A DNA stretch of 64,000 nucleotides from Populus alba. Taxonomy: Eukaryota > Streptophyta > Magnoliopsida > Malpighiales > Salicaceae. Positions within the stretch are counted from its first letter, which is position 1. The number at the start of each line of letters is the position of its first letter. The position numbers and the translations under genes are program-made. Shown piece by piece: positions 1 through 11,150 of the stretch. The stretch lies in NCBI RefSeq assembly GCF_005239225.2, contig NC_133289.1:13252889-13316888 (forward strand). The letters are read 5' to 3'. The notes below the pieces were generated by a model. It saw only the letters and a program-made list of their open reading frames with translations. It had not been told where the DNA came from and searched no databases.

Positions 1-365
1 TGTGTGGAATAAATATTTATCCATTTGACTGTTGGCCTAATGTTTCAAGTAGCTTTGTACAAGATATCATATAGAAGTACCAAAATGAAGAGAAACAAAA
101 TGGTTATAGTTTAACTAGGTTTAATTAGATTCCTTTGCATATTATATTTTATTTCTATACGAGGCAATATAAGCTGAATTTGACAACAATTCATATGATG
201 ATGTTTTGATCAATTACGCCTCCACTTTACACAAATAAAAAGATTTCATTGCAGACATGAGATAAAACAAACCATTAATTTATAGGATCAACTTGTAGAA
301 AATTATGGTGTCTCTATTATGTTAGCTAGACATTTGAGCTTGCATATTTCTATCAAAGAGAAAAG
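1..365. other. AT-rich DNA, nothing recognised
   Basis: No coding stretch, repeat or RNA gene was recognised here. It ends at the ATG of a small cysteine-containing open frame described separately. Confidence 0.4.
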
Positions 366-542
366 ATGAAGTTAGTTAAGAAAACATTGGTCGTGCTTTA
401 TATTCTTATAACATGTGTCACACGTGTGCGGCGTTACAACGATCATCCACCACTCAGGTGTGTTGTTTGTCTAGGCAAATATGGTAAGACAAGGAATTCT
501 TGTCTTTGTCCATGGAAAAAGGGAATAAAAGTCATCACCTAG
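366..542 (+). CDS. Possible small secreted cysteine-containing peptide (58 aa), doubtful
   Basis: An ATG opens a 58-codon frame ending in TAG. The first ~19 residues are basic then hydrophobic (MKLVKKTLVVLYILITCVT), like a short signal peptide. The rest is basic and carries Cys at about residues 33, 36, 47 and 49 (CVVC and CLC motifs), a layout seen in small secreted plant peptides. No family was recognised. The last few codons lie in the start of a dispersed repeat whose second copy is near 15011, so the stop is supplied by repeat DNA. A frame of this length can occur by chance, so this is a weak candidate only. Confidence 0.14.
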   Translation: MKLVKKTLVVLYILITCVTRVRRYNDHPPLRCVVCLGKYGKTRNSCLCPWKKGIKVIT

Positions 543-2830
543 TATTCTGGTCACTAGGAACCCTAACTGGTTGCAATGATTGGATACGGAGACTGGTTGC
601 GTAAAGGGAAGCTATTAGCATCCTAAATACGCCCTACATAAAGTACACTGCATTGTTTTAATATATGATAAAACCTAACGTTTTGTTGCGTTTTCTAGTC
701 ATTGGTCGATTCTAAAGGTTCAAGAAAAAAACCCTTCGCAATAAGAAGGTTCTTTATCTTATAGGTAAAAGTCTAACCGTTCTAGTGTCCACAAAAAAAA
801 AAACTGATATCCAGAATGCGCTTTACGTGTAAGGTCGTACCTCGGATACTAAAAGACACACAAAATAAAACTTTTTGTTGTTTTTGAAATTTTGGCCAAC
901 GTTCTCATGACTTTAATAAACTGGTTATTAAAGCCAAAATGCATGCTAAAATATATATCTTTTTTGGTGTATGGAAAACACAATATGATTTTTTAGCTTT
1001 GAGATACTTGAATGTATGCACAAAAATATTTTTTTTTTTGTTGTTTTAATTTTTTTTTTGTATTTTTCAAAAGTTGACAAAAACTAGGTATTTTAATATC
1101 AGATTTATATTTTTATGACATAAAATATAGACTGATATTAAGCAAAAAAACATAGAGGAATAAATCAAAGGTTGGGAAATCACAAATATTGAAAAATATG
1201 TTTTGTTTAATTTTTTTTGAAATGGGCTGGGCCGACCCGGCCCAAATACGTGGGCTGGGCTCAGCAGAGCCCGTGTGAACAATGCTCTCCACTATTAACA
1301 TGCTACGTGAAAAGTGGAGGTGTGGCAGGAATGGTGACAGTTGCAAAGAAGACTGACTTGTAGTGGCATCGAGGCGGTCCTGCTGGCAGTGGTGGTTGCA
1401 ATAGCGCTGCTAATGGTGACTTGGGGCACGGTGGTGCACTGTTGGCTTCTTCTTCTTTGCTGTGCAGAGGTAAGAGCCTTTATTTTTTTTTTCTTCTTCT
1501 ACTTGACAAGCTGCTGTTGTTGGTGGCGATGGAGAGGAGGCGCAATGGTGGCACTACTAAGCTAAAGGTGTTCGTACTCCCCCTCTGCCTTCTCTTTCTT
1601 TTTTTTTCTCTGTTTTTTTTTTTTTTTCATTCTTCTTCTTCTCTTTTAGTTCTCCTCTTTTTCCTTTTTTCATCCTTTTTTTTTTAAGTTTATTTCAACT
1701 CTCCCTCCTTTTTATTTTTTTCTCCTTTTTTTTTTTCTTGCTCGTCTCCCTTGTATTTATAGGCGAAAAGTAGGGGAGAGAGAGGTCAGGGAAGCCATTG
1801 TGCTACTGCCCCTCCACTGCCCGAAGGACACATCTCCTCCCTTTTCTTCGACACATGGAAAGCTTTGGGCAAGTAAGGGTCCTTAGTTAGCGTCTTTTTG
1901 AGAGAAAAAATGGTGGAAAACAAGGGGAAGAAAAATCTTCTTCTTCCTCTGCTTCCCATGTCCAGGGGAAGAAGAAGACCCGTAGTGTTGTTCATAAAGG
2001 CATCATTTCGTGCTTTTTTTGTTAATAAACAGTGGATGAAATAGCACCATTTTGGACAAAACACATCGTTTCATTTAAAAGAAAAAGACGGCAAAAACAT
2101 GACAAAGTCAAAATCAGTCTTCAATTTAGATTTGTTCAATCGAATCCTTAATTGCAATTTTAATTGTAAAAATCAATTCAATTCCATCCCTGCTAAATTC
2201 AATTTCCGACCCTGAAGTTGGCCACCTTTTTCACATTGGTCCTTGGTCTCTGATTTATGCAAATTGACCCTCAATTGATTAATAAACTTTTAATTTCTTC
2301 AATTTGACCCCTGATTCAATCAATTTCAGTGCCTCCATTTATGCATCTTTTCCAGTTTGATCATTGGTTTTGGATTTCTTCAACTAAGTCCCCAATTGAC
2401 CATCAAACTTCAATATTTATGCAATTAAGCTCTAGATTTGATGAAATTAACTCTCAAAAATTATAATTAGACCCTATAACTTTTATTTCTTCCAATTAAA
2501 GTCTAAATTGACTTTAAAATCAATTTTTCTTGCAATCAAACCCTTCATAAATTCAATTACACCTTTAATAAAATTCAATTGAGTTCATAAATATCTAATT
2601 TTGGACTTTTCTTCCTTAAATAAAAGTTTCTTCATCAACAAGGCTCTCATCGGTCAATGATATATCGTCAAATTTCAATCTTTATAGTTTTGAACCTCCT
2701 CAACTAATTTTTGATCATTTTATGAGCGTTCCGGCATCCTCTTTTCACTGTTATATTTTTTTGATAATTTTTTTTAAGAGAGAAAAAAAAATGTGAATTG
2801 GGGAATAACCCAAAAATGGGTGATGACAAC
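525..2830 (+). mobile_element. LTR-like retrotransposon-derived block (possible solo LTR)
   Basis: Non-coding block with LTR character. The first ~350 bp match a second block starting near 15011 (same order of motifs: a cacctag..ggtcacta start, an aaggtt.aagaaaa stretch, a tatcttat.aggtaaaa.tctaacc stretch). A long pyrimidine tract (about 1470-1745) is followed by a TATA-like tatttata at 1754-1761. Next comes a T/C-rich stretch with repeated aatttgaccc-like phrases (2080-2620), and the block ends near 2830 in a tgatgacaaca-type terminus. No protein domain is inside. The exact 5' end and a target-site duplication were not found, so solo LTR is inference. Confidence 0.4.
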
Positions 2831-2960
2831 ATGTAATTGCATGTTAATACCTTTCAGATATGATGCCTCTTGCCTGTTCTTTAAAATTGTTTCTATGTAT
2901 CACAGTACAAAGACATCACATGGAAATTTGATTTGATTGTTGAAAATTTATTGCTCATAG

Positions 2961-3081
2961 GATCTGTGCTAGGTGCAACACTGAGATTGGGCATGGACAA
3001 GTTTTGAGTTACATGAGTGGTGTTTGGCATCCTGATTGTTTTTGTTTCAATGCTTGCAATTTGCCAATTACTGATTATGAG
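2961..3081 (+). pseudogene. Isolated LIM-domain exon of a DA1/DAR-type gene, decayed
   Basis: The stretch is flanked by a splice acceptor (..ctcatag before 2961) and a GT donor (gag|gt at 3082). In one frame it reads ICARCNTEIGHGQVLSYMSG followed by VWHPDCF and a CNLPITDYE end. This is the first half of the LIM domain of the DA1/DA1-related ubiquitin-dependent peptidases, which control organ size. Zinc ligands C-x2-C and H-x2-C are kept. The usual F-R-C-H-A-C of the second finger reads F-C-F-N-A-C, so one cysteine ligand is displaced. No other DA1 exon (rest of the LIM, ubiquitin-interacting motifs, HEMMH-type peptidase) was found nearby. The exon begins about 130 bp from an LTR-like end, so a retroelement probably cut the gene. 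A distant exon outside the window cannot be excluded. Confidence 0.62.
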
Positions 3082-3383
3082 GTTTAAATCTGAATCTTAT
3101 TCTAGTGAATTGATGCTTTTGTCTGAAATTGATTGCAATGATCATGAGTTCTTAATTAATGTCTTTTATTTTGGTTTAGTATCAAGAGACTGGTGTATGT
3201 TTACTAACCCTTAAATTCATTCTTTTAATAGTTTTTAATGTTTGGGAATCGTCCGTATCACAAATCCTGTTATAGGATGTGATGTTTGCAACAAATTTGT
3301 AGGTTTTTATATGACAGAAACATAACAATGCCTCTGTTGGTTTGGTATTGTGCTTGAATACATTCAATTGGATGAAGGCTTTG

Positions 3384-3580
3384 TTGAGTAGATGAAGAAG
3401 AAATTCCTAATGATGCTGAAATGGAAAGTCATGGTACTGAATATGATTTGGAGATTCAAATTGATAACAATTTAGATAATTCAAAGAGTTTTGAGTTAAA
3501 TAACATTGACAATATTAGTGTTGATACTAGTAGTGACACTAAAATCCTCTTAATGATAATAATATTGATTAATGTTTGAG
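3384..3580 (+). other. Acidic, Asn/Ser-rich open stretch of unknown origin
   Basis: One frame stays open for about 65 codons and encodes an acidic polar peptide beginning VDEEEIPNDAEMESHG and rich in Asp, Glu, Asn and Ser, after an acceptor-like ag and before a TGA. Such composition suits a disordered tail of a protein or transposase, but no family was recognised. It lies 300 bp downstream of the LIM exon and is not known to belong to it. Confidence 0.2.
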
Positions 3581-3639
3581 GAGTAATGAGGAAGATAAAG
3601 ACAATGAAATTAATTTTAGTTTACATAATATATCAGCAG

Positions 3640-5020
3640 ATTATTTGTTTTTAAGTTTGTTATTTGTTAATTAATGAAAAGTTACTTAAATTATGTATGA
3701 ATTTTTATTTGAACCGTGTATTCTAAGGTGCTTGAAATGTATATGAAAAAAAATTTCCTTATGATTTTATGATTTGTTTTTACGATCCGAGTTTATTTTT
3801 TATTTTTTGTGTCGTGTCAAAAATATGTTTTTAAAAACCTTGAATGCATGTAAAAAAGATATTTTATTTATTTCTTATTAATGCTTTCAGGATAAAGTTA
3901 CTATTGAGCCCTTCCACTCAAACAAAAGGACAATATTAATGGACTATAAATACGCATGAATCACTATGGTAAATAGTTTACAATATTTTTATTCTTTACA
4001 TATTTGTATATGTATTTTTAGAGTTTCTCTCTAAAATATTGATTTATTTTTTCTCTATAAAAATATTTATTTAAACATTTGAAAGTCTTTATATCTATAT
4101 ATATATATAAAAAAAAATAACCTTTTATACGTACTTGACTTTTGCATACCAGGCTACCATACACGCTAGCTTTCTATACCAAGCTACAACTCATTTCATA
4201 CATGTTAATTTTTCATACCAAGCTAACACCCATTTCACCTAAAAAAATAAATCATATTGCAAAAATTAAATAATTAATTTATTATTCAAGTACATAAACC
4301 TTATTTTTAAACACCCATGAATTTTAAGATATCATCCATAGTCACAAGTCCTGATGATTGCAGAAGTTATAAAATCCAAAGGGATTTGTATAAGATTTAT
4401 TCCATTAATTATTTTCTTGATTCATTAAAGGTTAGTAAAAGATGGAGATCAAGTTTGATATATCTTGAAGCTGGGGCTGCACTTTTTGCATGACAAAACA
4501 TTTACATCACCAAATAAATGATAATTGTCGACGTCGCTGATGAATAAATACATGATACAGACAACTCGATCGAGGACTAATTTGTCGTGCCATCGATTAT
4601 CAAGGATTGGGACCATTTAAAAAAAAAAAAAAAAAAAAACCCTCAGCGAACAAAATCATAATTCTGACATTGGGGAGTCCTTCTCCTCTCTTCTATTGGG
4701 TCCCAGCATTTTCAAGGAGAAACAGAGTTGCATGGGAGACAACAGGTTAGCTGCACCTGCCAAGAAATTCCCCTCATTAATTACTAGCAAGAAATCTTAA
4801 TTTGCTTGCTCTAATTATTATTTTTCTCCAATTCATTCTTAATCCAAAGCTAGTGCAAGTAGAAAGAATTCAAATTTCTGAAGATGCATAATTTAATTTT
4901 TTTGCTTTTAATGTCCATGTCAAGCCATCTAAATTTTAAAAAAAAAATTAACAAAAGCTAAATTATAATTCAAAACCACGGTAGTATACGAGTCAAACTA
5001 CTTTCATTGAAACAATGTTT
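3640..5020. other. AT-rich intergenic DNA
   Basis: No gene recognised. It holds a short (TA)n run near 4097-4112 and a 20-bp A-tract near 4620-4640. Confidence 0.4.
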
Positions 5021-6430
5021 TCATGATTTTGTCATTTCCATCAAAAGCTTAAAATGGACTATTGAGGGCGTTAAAGTATTTTTCTCAAGATTCATTAGTC
5101 ATTATTAAATTGACTAGGAACAAATAAATTATTTGTCATTTTTAAAGCACGGTAAAACGATCAAAATACACTTGAAAGTAAAAAAAAAAATAAAATTGAT
5201 ATCAAGGGATATTTTTGTATTTTTCACAAAGTTTTTTTGTTATTATTAGGTTAATTGAGGGGTAATTTTGTATTTGATCAAATATAAAAAAAAAATAAAA
5301 AACATAGTGAAACGATCAAAATACCCTAAAAAAAAAAACTAGTGTTAAGGGGCTTTTTTTTTTATTTTATCTTTTTACAATAATTTTTTTGTTATTATCA
5401 GGTTATTTTTCACCTCCCCAGGGTCGAATTCCTGTTCTCATGGTGTCATTAGAAGCGCAATTGTATCTTCATTCATCTGGGACGACACATGTGGCTATTG
5501 CTGACACTATTTGTCTCGAAAAACTATTTTCTCTCTCCCTCTTTTCTCTCTCTTTCACTCAAAACTCATGTCAGCCATGCAACATTTTTGAGTTATGCTA
5601 TGATTTATGATGATTTCCACTTCAATCCTAATTCTTTTGATTTTTAATTTTTGTTCTTGATGATTTTGTAAGACTTTGATTTGTTTTTAATTTTATCATT
5701 CAATTCCAATTTGGAATATATAGTTTTTTCTCATTTGATCTTTATTCTCTTGATTTTTGGTTTTTTTTGTGGGTCTTTTGTTAAATTGATTTTTTTTTTT
5801 CAATTTTACCGTTCAATAAAAAATCTGCTTATATTTCCTATATTTCTTATTCAATAAAAAATTTGTTTATATTTCTTATTCAAATTTTGATCCTTATTCA
5901 TTTGATTTTCTTGGGTCCATTTATTAAATTATTTTGTCTTTCAATTTTGATTCTTATTCTTTTAATTTTTATTTTTTAAATTCTTTTGTATAATAGAAAC
6001 CTTTTTTTCACTTTTATCTTTCAACATTAGATTAATTAAGAATTAGGTTTCATGACTTTTTTCAATAAAATGCTTCTAATCTAATAACCCGAGTCACGAG
6101 TTTAAAAAGTTAAAGCAAGTTAATATTTTTTTTAATGAGTTTTGTGATTTTTTTTTTCTATCAGGTTGTCCTAATAGCTTGGCGGGATAACTCGGGTTGG
6201 CTCGACTCTGATTACCAAGATTAAAAGTTTGTTATGTTAACTTGGGTTTACTCAAATCAAATTTTTTAGGTCTTTATTTTATCCAATTTTATACTCTTGT
6301 ATTTAATAGGTTGAGAATTGAGCTACATTATTGTTCCATTTTGATTTCTTTTTCCAAGTTATCATGATCATTGTTTTTTTTAAAAAAACATTTAGTACAA
6401 TTGTTGTGTTGCCTTTTTTTTTTTAATGAT
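5020..6430 (+). repeat. Dispersed repeat family X, copy A
   Basis: This block shares a long ordered set of motifs with 19440-21260: direct repeats of a gatcaaaatacc-type phrase (5153 and 5310), a T/C-rich section with recurring gatttttaatttttgttctt-like lines, and an end section with acccgagtcacgagtttaaa (match near 21015). It contains an internal direct repeat with a period of about 150 bp (5150-5270 and 5298-5410). No coding domain is visible. It is probably a non-autonomous element or LTR fragment. Confidence 0.5.
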
Positions 6431-7030
6431 CATTCTTTTAATTGCTATAGAATATTCTAGGATTTCCCTCTAGGTGTATTATTCTAATGCAACTCATTTT
6501 ATATTTTATTTAATTGATTAAGTATGGTCCGCATAGTTTCATTGACCACAACGATATTGTTATGGTAGGTCATGTTTATTGTGTTCTCAATCTCTATCTT
6601 GAAAGCCCTTAAATTAGCATTTGAGAGATTTATAAGTCGATAATAAGATGTCCCTTTAAGAGCAACCATTACTGGCTGGAAAGTTTTCCAAAGCTTACTA
6701 TGACCAATGTATAATGATATATAATCTATAGAGGGAATATGTATATGGTTATATGATCTATGGTTGTGTTGATACTAGGGATGTCTTTAGATGCAAGTTT
6801 GTGTTTTAGTGATGAGTTACATGATGAAGACCCATCTTTGAGCATGCTTAAAACTGATTGATCCATATGAGTATAAAGAGATGGTGGATTATCAAGCCCT
6901 TTATTGCAACTTGATGAGTTTATCTATATTTTTCTTTAGAGGGATGTTTTTATAGATTTTTAGAATAATTTTAAATCTATATTTCAAATATAGATAAGTA
7001 TTATTTCAAATCCATATGAGTCTAAAGTGA
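6430..7030. other. AT-rich intergenic DNA
   Basis: No gene was recognised. A phrase ctttagagggatg occurs here (about 6936) and again at 7062 next to the inverted repeat. Confidence 0.35.
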
Positions 7031-7035
7031 TATCT

Positions 7036-7161
7036 CTTTTTTCTTTTTATGAATAATGATTCTTTAGAGGGATGTAATAACTATTCATCTATTTTCATTC
7101 CTTGGATCTTTAGATAGGATTATCTATTTTAAAAGAATCATTATTCATAAAAAGAAAAAAG
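7036..7161. repeat. Perfect 30-nt inverted repeat (hairpin-forming)
   Basis: Positions 7036-7065 and 7132-7161 are exact reverse complements over 30 nt, separated by 66 nt. A transcript would fold into a long perfect stem. It could be a MITE remnant, a small-RNA precursor or a chance replication product. No terminal target duplication was seen. Confidence 0.75.
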
Positions 7162-7690
7162 TTTTAAGGAAGAAAAAGATAACGAGAATCTAAAGTACAT
7201 AAAATAAAGTTGTAGATAAAGTAGTTAAATAAAAACAATAAAAACCTCAATAGAAAAAACTAAATACATTGTAAGAATTTGAATGTATGGGCTTGACCAT
7301 CTTTCATAGTAATCGGATGTCGTATTTATAATGGTGCAGTTTTTGGATTTCATCTAAACATCCAATTCTAATCCTATATAGATTGTCTATATGAAATAAG
7401 GAGATTACATGATAAATCCTAATATAAGTTGAACTCTATCTTATTGATAACCGTGTGAATCCAAACTTGTATTTGACTTTTAATTAGTTTAATCTACCAA
7501 TTACTTCTCTTTTGAGTAGGACTAAAGCTTCTAGCTCTCACACACTCAAACTCTTATGATTGATCACTTTTCTTTGGTCGATCATAACTCCAGGTCATCT
7601 AGTCGATTACTTCTTAGTTCTCTTGATCGACTAGAAATCTTTAAGCTTGGTTGAATTAATTGTTCATGATCAATAAGGTATGAAAAACAA

Positions 7691-7901
7691 CTATTCATTT
7701 TCAATGGACACGTGAATGTTTATATTTGTTGTAAACAAGTTTGTGTGCCTAAATGTCTTGCTTAAAGGCTAGAGCACAAGTAATCTTCAATTAGCAAATA
7801 TCTATTCATATTTGATAAGCACATGAATGTTTATTTTTATTGTAAACAAGTTGTGGAGCCCAGATGTCTTGACTAAAGGCTAGAGCACACATAATCTTCA
7901 A
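7691..7901. repeat. Tandem duplication, 111-bp unit, two copies
   Basis: 7691-7801 and 7802-7901 share ctattcat, a cacgtgaatgtttat-like phrase, tgtaaacaagtt, and aaaggctagagcaca, in the same order. The copies have diverged by several substitutions. Confidence 0.8.
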
Positions 7902-8404
7902 AGCAATAAATTGACCGACATGTTAGACACCCTTAAGAATATGGTAGATATTTTTGGATGACAAATATCATTTGACACATAATTAGTGATTAATTCAATC
8001 GATCAATTTAAGTAATAATAATATGATTGAAAAAATATTACATAACTTAAGAAAATAATCGGACATACAGGGTGTTGCTTGTATAAAAAATAGGAAAAAA
8101 ATTAAAATCAATCATAAACAATGGAATAAATAAAGAATATATAGCTTAATTAAGCAAAAGATTAATGATGAGCCAGTTGATTAGTTAATGATTGATCATA
8201 CTATTATCTATGAAATCAATAATCACTTATTATAAATTTTCAATATAATATATAACTATTAAATATAAATATACATGTTTTAAAATAATTAGATTGAATA
8301 TACATGACACTTTATATTCAAGACTAGTATACAACAGCTACCACAACTACTTCTTTCTTTATTAATATCAACACGTTTGTACTAATATAATTATCTATGA
8401 AATC
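7902..8404. other. AT-rich intergenic DNA
   Basis: Nothing recognised on either strand. Confidence 0.35.
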
Positions 8405-8560
8405 ATTAAAAAAATTTTATTTTTTTTATATGTTTTGAATCATTTTGATGTGTTGATTTTAAAAATTAATTTTTTTAAAAAAATATATTATTATGATGTA
8501 TTTCAACATAAAAAATACTTTAAACAATAACCACATCTATATTTTTAAATAGACTACGAA
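8405..8560. repeat. AT-rich dispersed repeat family Y, copy 1
   Basis: It contains the ordered phrases ttttgatgtgttga, a run of A/T blocks, and aaacaataaccaca. Related copies are at 27541-27715, 28005-28110 and 30122-30262. It looks like a short non-autonomous element of the kind very common in poplar intergenic DNA (from memory). Confidence 0.5.
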
Positions 8561-9450
8561 GTTTGTCATTTTGTTTTCTTACGTGACCAAAAACGCCTAG
8601 GACGAATGGATTTTCGCCATCTTAATTAACTAGTATTAAAAAGAGAAAAAGGCATATGTAGATAGCACCACCTTAGAGTATATTATAATCAAAAGAAAAG
8701 TGGGTGCATTGTAAAATGTGTGAATAAAAAAAAGGCACATCTCACGAGCACATGAACTTTTAAGTTTTGAAGACAAGGAAGGAAGGAAGGAGATAAAATG
8801 CTTATTGTCCACAAGCTTATAGAGATTTAAATATAACAACAGTACAGGGCGCATAAATGGTCTTCTCCGTCCAATCATGCCATTCAATTCCACCTTTTGT
8901 TTGTTGCTACCATTTATGAGGTTAGACAGCACCAGAGTGGGGACCAGGACCCCGGACTAGAGTCTTGCACGAGAATATAACGTGTTTTTTTTTATAAAAA
9001 AAATATTTAAATATAATATTTTTTTTATTTTTTAAAATTTATTATTAAAATAAATTCAAACACGTAAAGGGGTTGCTTTTCATTTTCCTACAGTGAGTGG
9101 TTTTTAAATTAAAATTTAAAAAATAACAAGTGATTTTAAGTTTAAAAAAATGATTTTATCCCTCACTTTTTTCATGTTCCTATATATATTATACATTGCG
9201 TTTTGATTTGTCAACTTGAAATTTACACGATATTGTAATAATTACGATCACTTTTAAGCTACAGTGACATCTGAACCACCCAGTCTGTCCTATGCATGCA
9301 AGCTGTCGCTATGAGTGATGTGTCAAATACAATAAGATTCTAATCCTTCAACATATTCAAGGTATGTGTCATGTGGAGGATATAATCTTGTCTTCTTGCA
9401 AACGTATAATAATCTCATCAGTCATTTTCTTCTTCTTCGTCTTTTCTTCA
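8561..9450. other. Intergenic DNA without a recognised gene
   Basis: It includes a 98-codon minus-strand open frame (8636-8932) with no recognisable domain, treated as chance. The rest is AT-rich. Confidence 0.35.
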
Positions 9451-9600
9451 TTTTTTTTTCATTTAAGTGTTTGAACTGACTTACACGTATTTTAATTAAT
9501 TTTATTAATTTTAAAATTAATGACCATATAAATATTTAATAGTCATCATATTAGTAACTAAATAACTCAAATTTAAAAGCACAAAAGACAAATTTATTAA
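9451..9600 (-). mobile_element. Decayed SINE, minus strand
   Basis: A T-run (the tail on the other strand) is followed by tgaactgacttacacgtatt, ttaatgaccatataaatat and aactcaaattt. These appear in the same order and spacing as the better preserved SINE at 22738-22903. It is older and more A/T-drifted than that copy. Confidence 0.5.
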
Positions 9601-10147
9601 TCCTACACTTTTAATACTATACCACCTACCAAATAATTATATCTTTAACTATTTTGAAATATATGAAAATTATCTTTTTGCTAGACATTTAACTAATTAA
9701 ATCAATATTTTAGGCATATCTTTTAGAATTTTAGTGTCTCTTGTTACAATTCTTCGATTAATTATTCAATCATAACATAATTCTTCACTTTCATTGTAAA
9801 ATCCCAAGTTCTTCTTTTAAAAACATAAAAATTTCTAAAAAGAAGAGTGAATAAATAACTCTTAACCTCGTTCTTTTCCTCAAACATCCAAATAATATCC
9901 TCCAGCTCTATTTCATAAACATCTTTCCTCATTACCCACTTTTATGATGATGTGTATTGCATTCTTCATGTTAATTGGTCCATAGTCTTTAATGACTAAA
10001 AATAATAATTGGAGGGTGCCTCACCATTCTTAAAAAAAAAAAATCTATAAAAAGATCATCAGCTTGTTTTAGACGTTGAAAAAAAAAACTTATTTTTCAA
10101 GATTACTATTTAACCTCAAAATATAGATGAAATCTATTTTAATGTGA
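9601..10147. other. AT-rich intergenic DNA
   Basis: Nothing recognised. Confidence 0.35.
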
Positions 10148-10400
10148 CCTATTGTTGCCCCTACATGTTATATTAGATCACCGGGTATGATGCAAAACAT
10201 TTTTGGTGAACAATGAAAATGTAATAAAATATTTAATATTGTTTAATTATCTAGAGTCATTACTAGGCCAAATAAGGATGTTACATCATGATAATCCAAA
10301 ATTAAAGGGAAAAATAAAATTAATATTATTGCCACGTAGTAATTAAAAGAATTAAAAATCCTAAAATAGACATTAGTCTCAAATATTCAAGTATTGAGTT

Positions 10401-10472
<72 letters not shown>

Positions 10473-10741
10473 TATTGTTGCCCCTACATGTTTATATTAG
10501 ATCACCGGGTATCATGCAATAATTTTTTTGGTGAACAATGAAAATGTTATAAAATATTTAATACCATTTAATTATTTAGAGTCATTATTAGGCCAAATAA
10601 GGATGTTACATCATGATGATCCAAAATTAAAGGGAAAAATAAAATTAATATTGTTGCCACGTAGTAATTAAAAGAATTAAGAATCCTAAAATAGACACTA
10701 GTCTCCAATATTCAAGTATTGAGTTTGTTTTATATATATAT
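10148..10741. repeat. 323-bp tandem duplication joined by a (TA)n tract
   Basis: 10148-10405 and 10471-10730 carry the same sequence (both start cctattgttgcccctacatg and run to a tattgagtttg end) with only a few differences. A 65-bp pure (TA)n tract (10406-10470) sits exactly at the junction. Copy 2 ends in a short (TA)n at the matching place. The period is 323 bp. No gene is inside. Confidence 0.93.
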
Positions 10742-10776
10742 GTTAAAAGGTCTTCGAAAACTTATCGAGAAATTTG

Positions 10777-11150
10777 ACATTAATCTTTAAAATAAAAGAT
10801 TTCATTGATGTGGGAATTTTAACAAAAACATTTGATGTCAATTTCTAAAAATATTAGATTTTTTTTATTTTTGACTTGGATGAAAATTTTTGAGAAAAAT
10901 AGAAGATCTCATCGGTTTTTAACTTGGATGAGAATTTTTTATGTTAATCCCTAAAATTAGACAATTTCATCTATATTTTATTTAAACAAAAATCTTGACA
11001 TTGATCTCTAAAAATAGAAGATTTCATTGATTTTTTACTTGGACGAAATTTTTTTATGTTAATCCCTAAAACTAGGAAATTTCATCGATTTATAACTTGG
11101 ACAAAATGTTTTGACATTAATCCTTAAAAATAGAAGATTTTGTCGATTTA
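10777..11150. repeat. Minisatellite, unit about 58-60 bp, six to seven diverged copies
   Basis: Recurring order: ttaatccctaaaa..tag, gaagatttcatcgattttt, acttggatgaaaattttt. Units restart near 10777, 10840, 10935, 10985 and 11050-11110. The copies differ by substitutions and small gaps, so the array is old. Confidence 0.75.

Noticed and set aside
1341..1687. Two overlapping plus-strand frames of 74 and 88 codons
   Set aside because: They follow a T/C-rich LTR tract, code for Phe/Leu/Ser runs and have no domain.
5389..5610. SINE suggested by a ggtcgaattcc B-box-like motif
   Set aside because: The motif lies inside dispersed repeat family X and no A-box or tail accompanies it.
8636..8932. 98-codon minus-strand frame
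   Set aside because: Hydrophobic, no domain, no splice context. Treated as chance.
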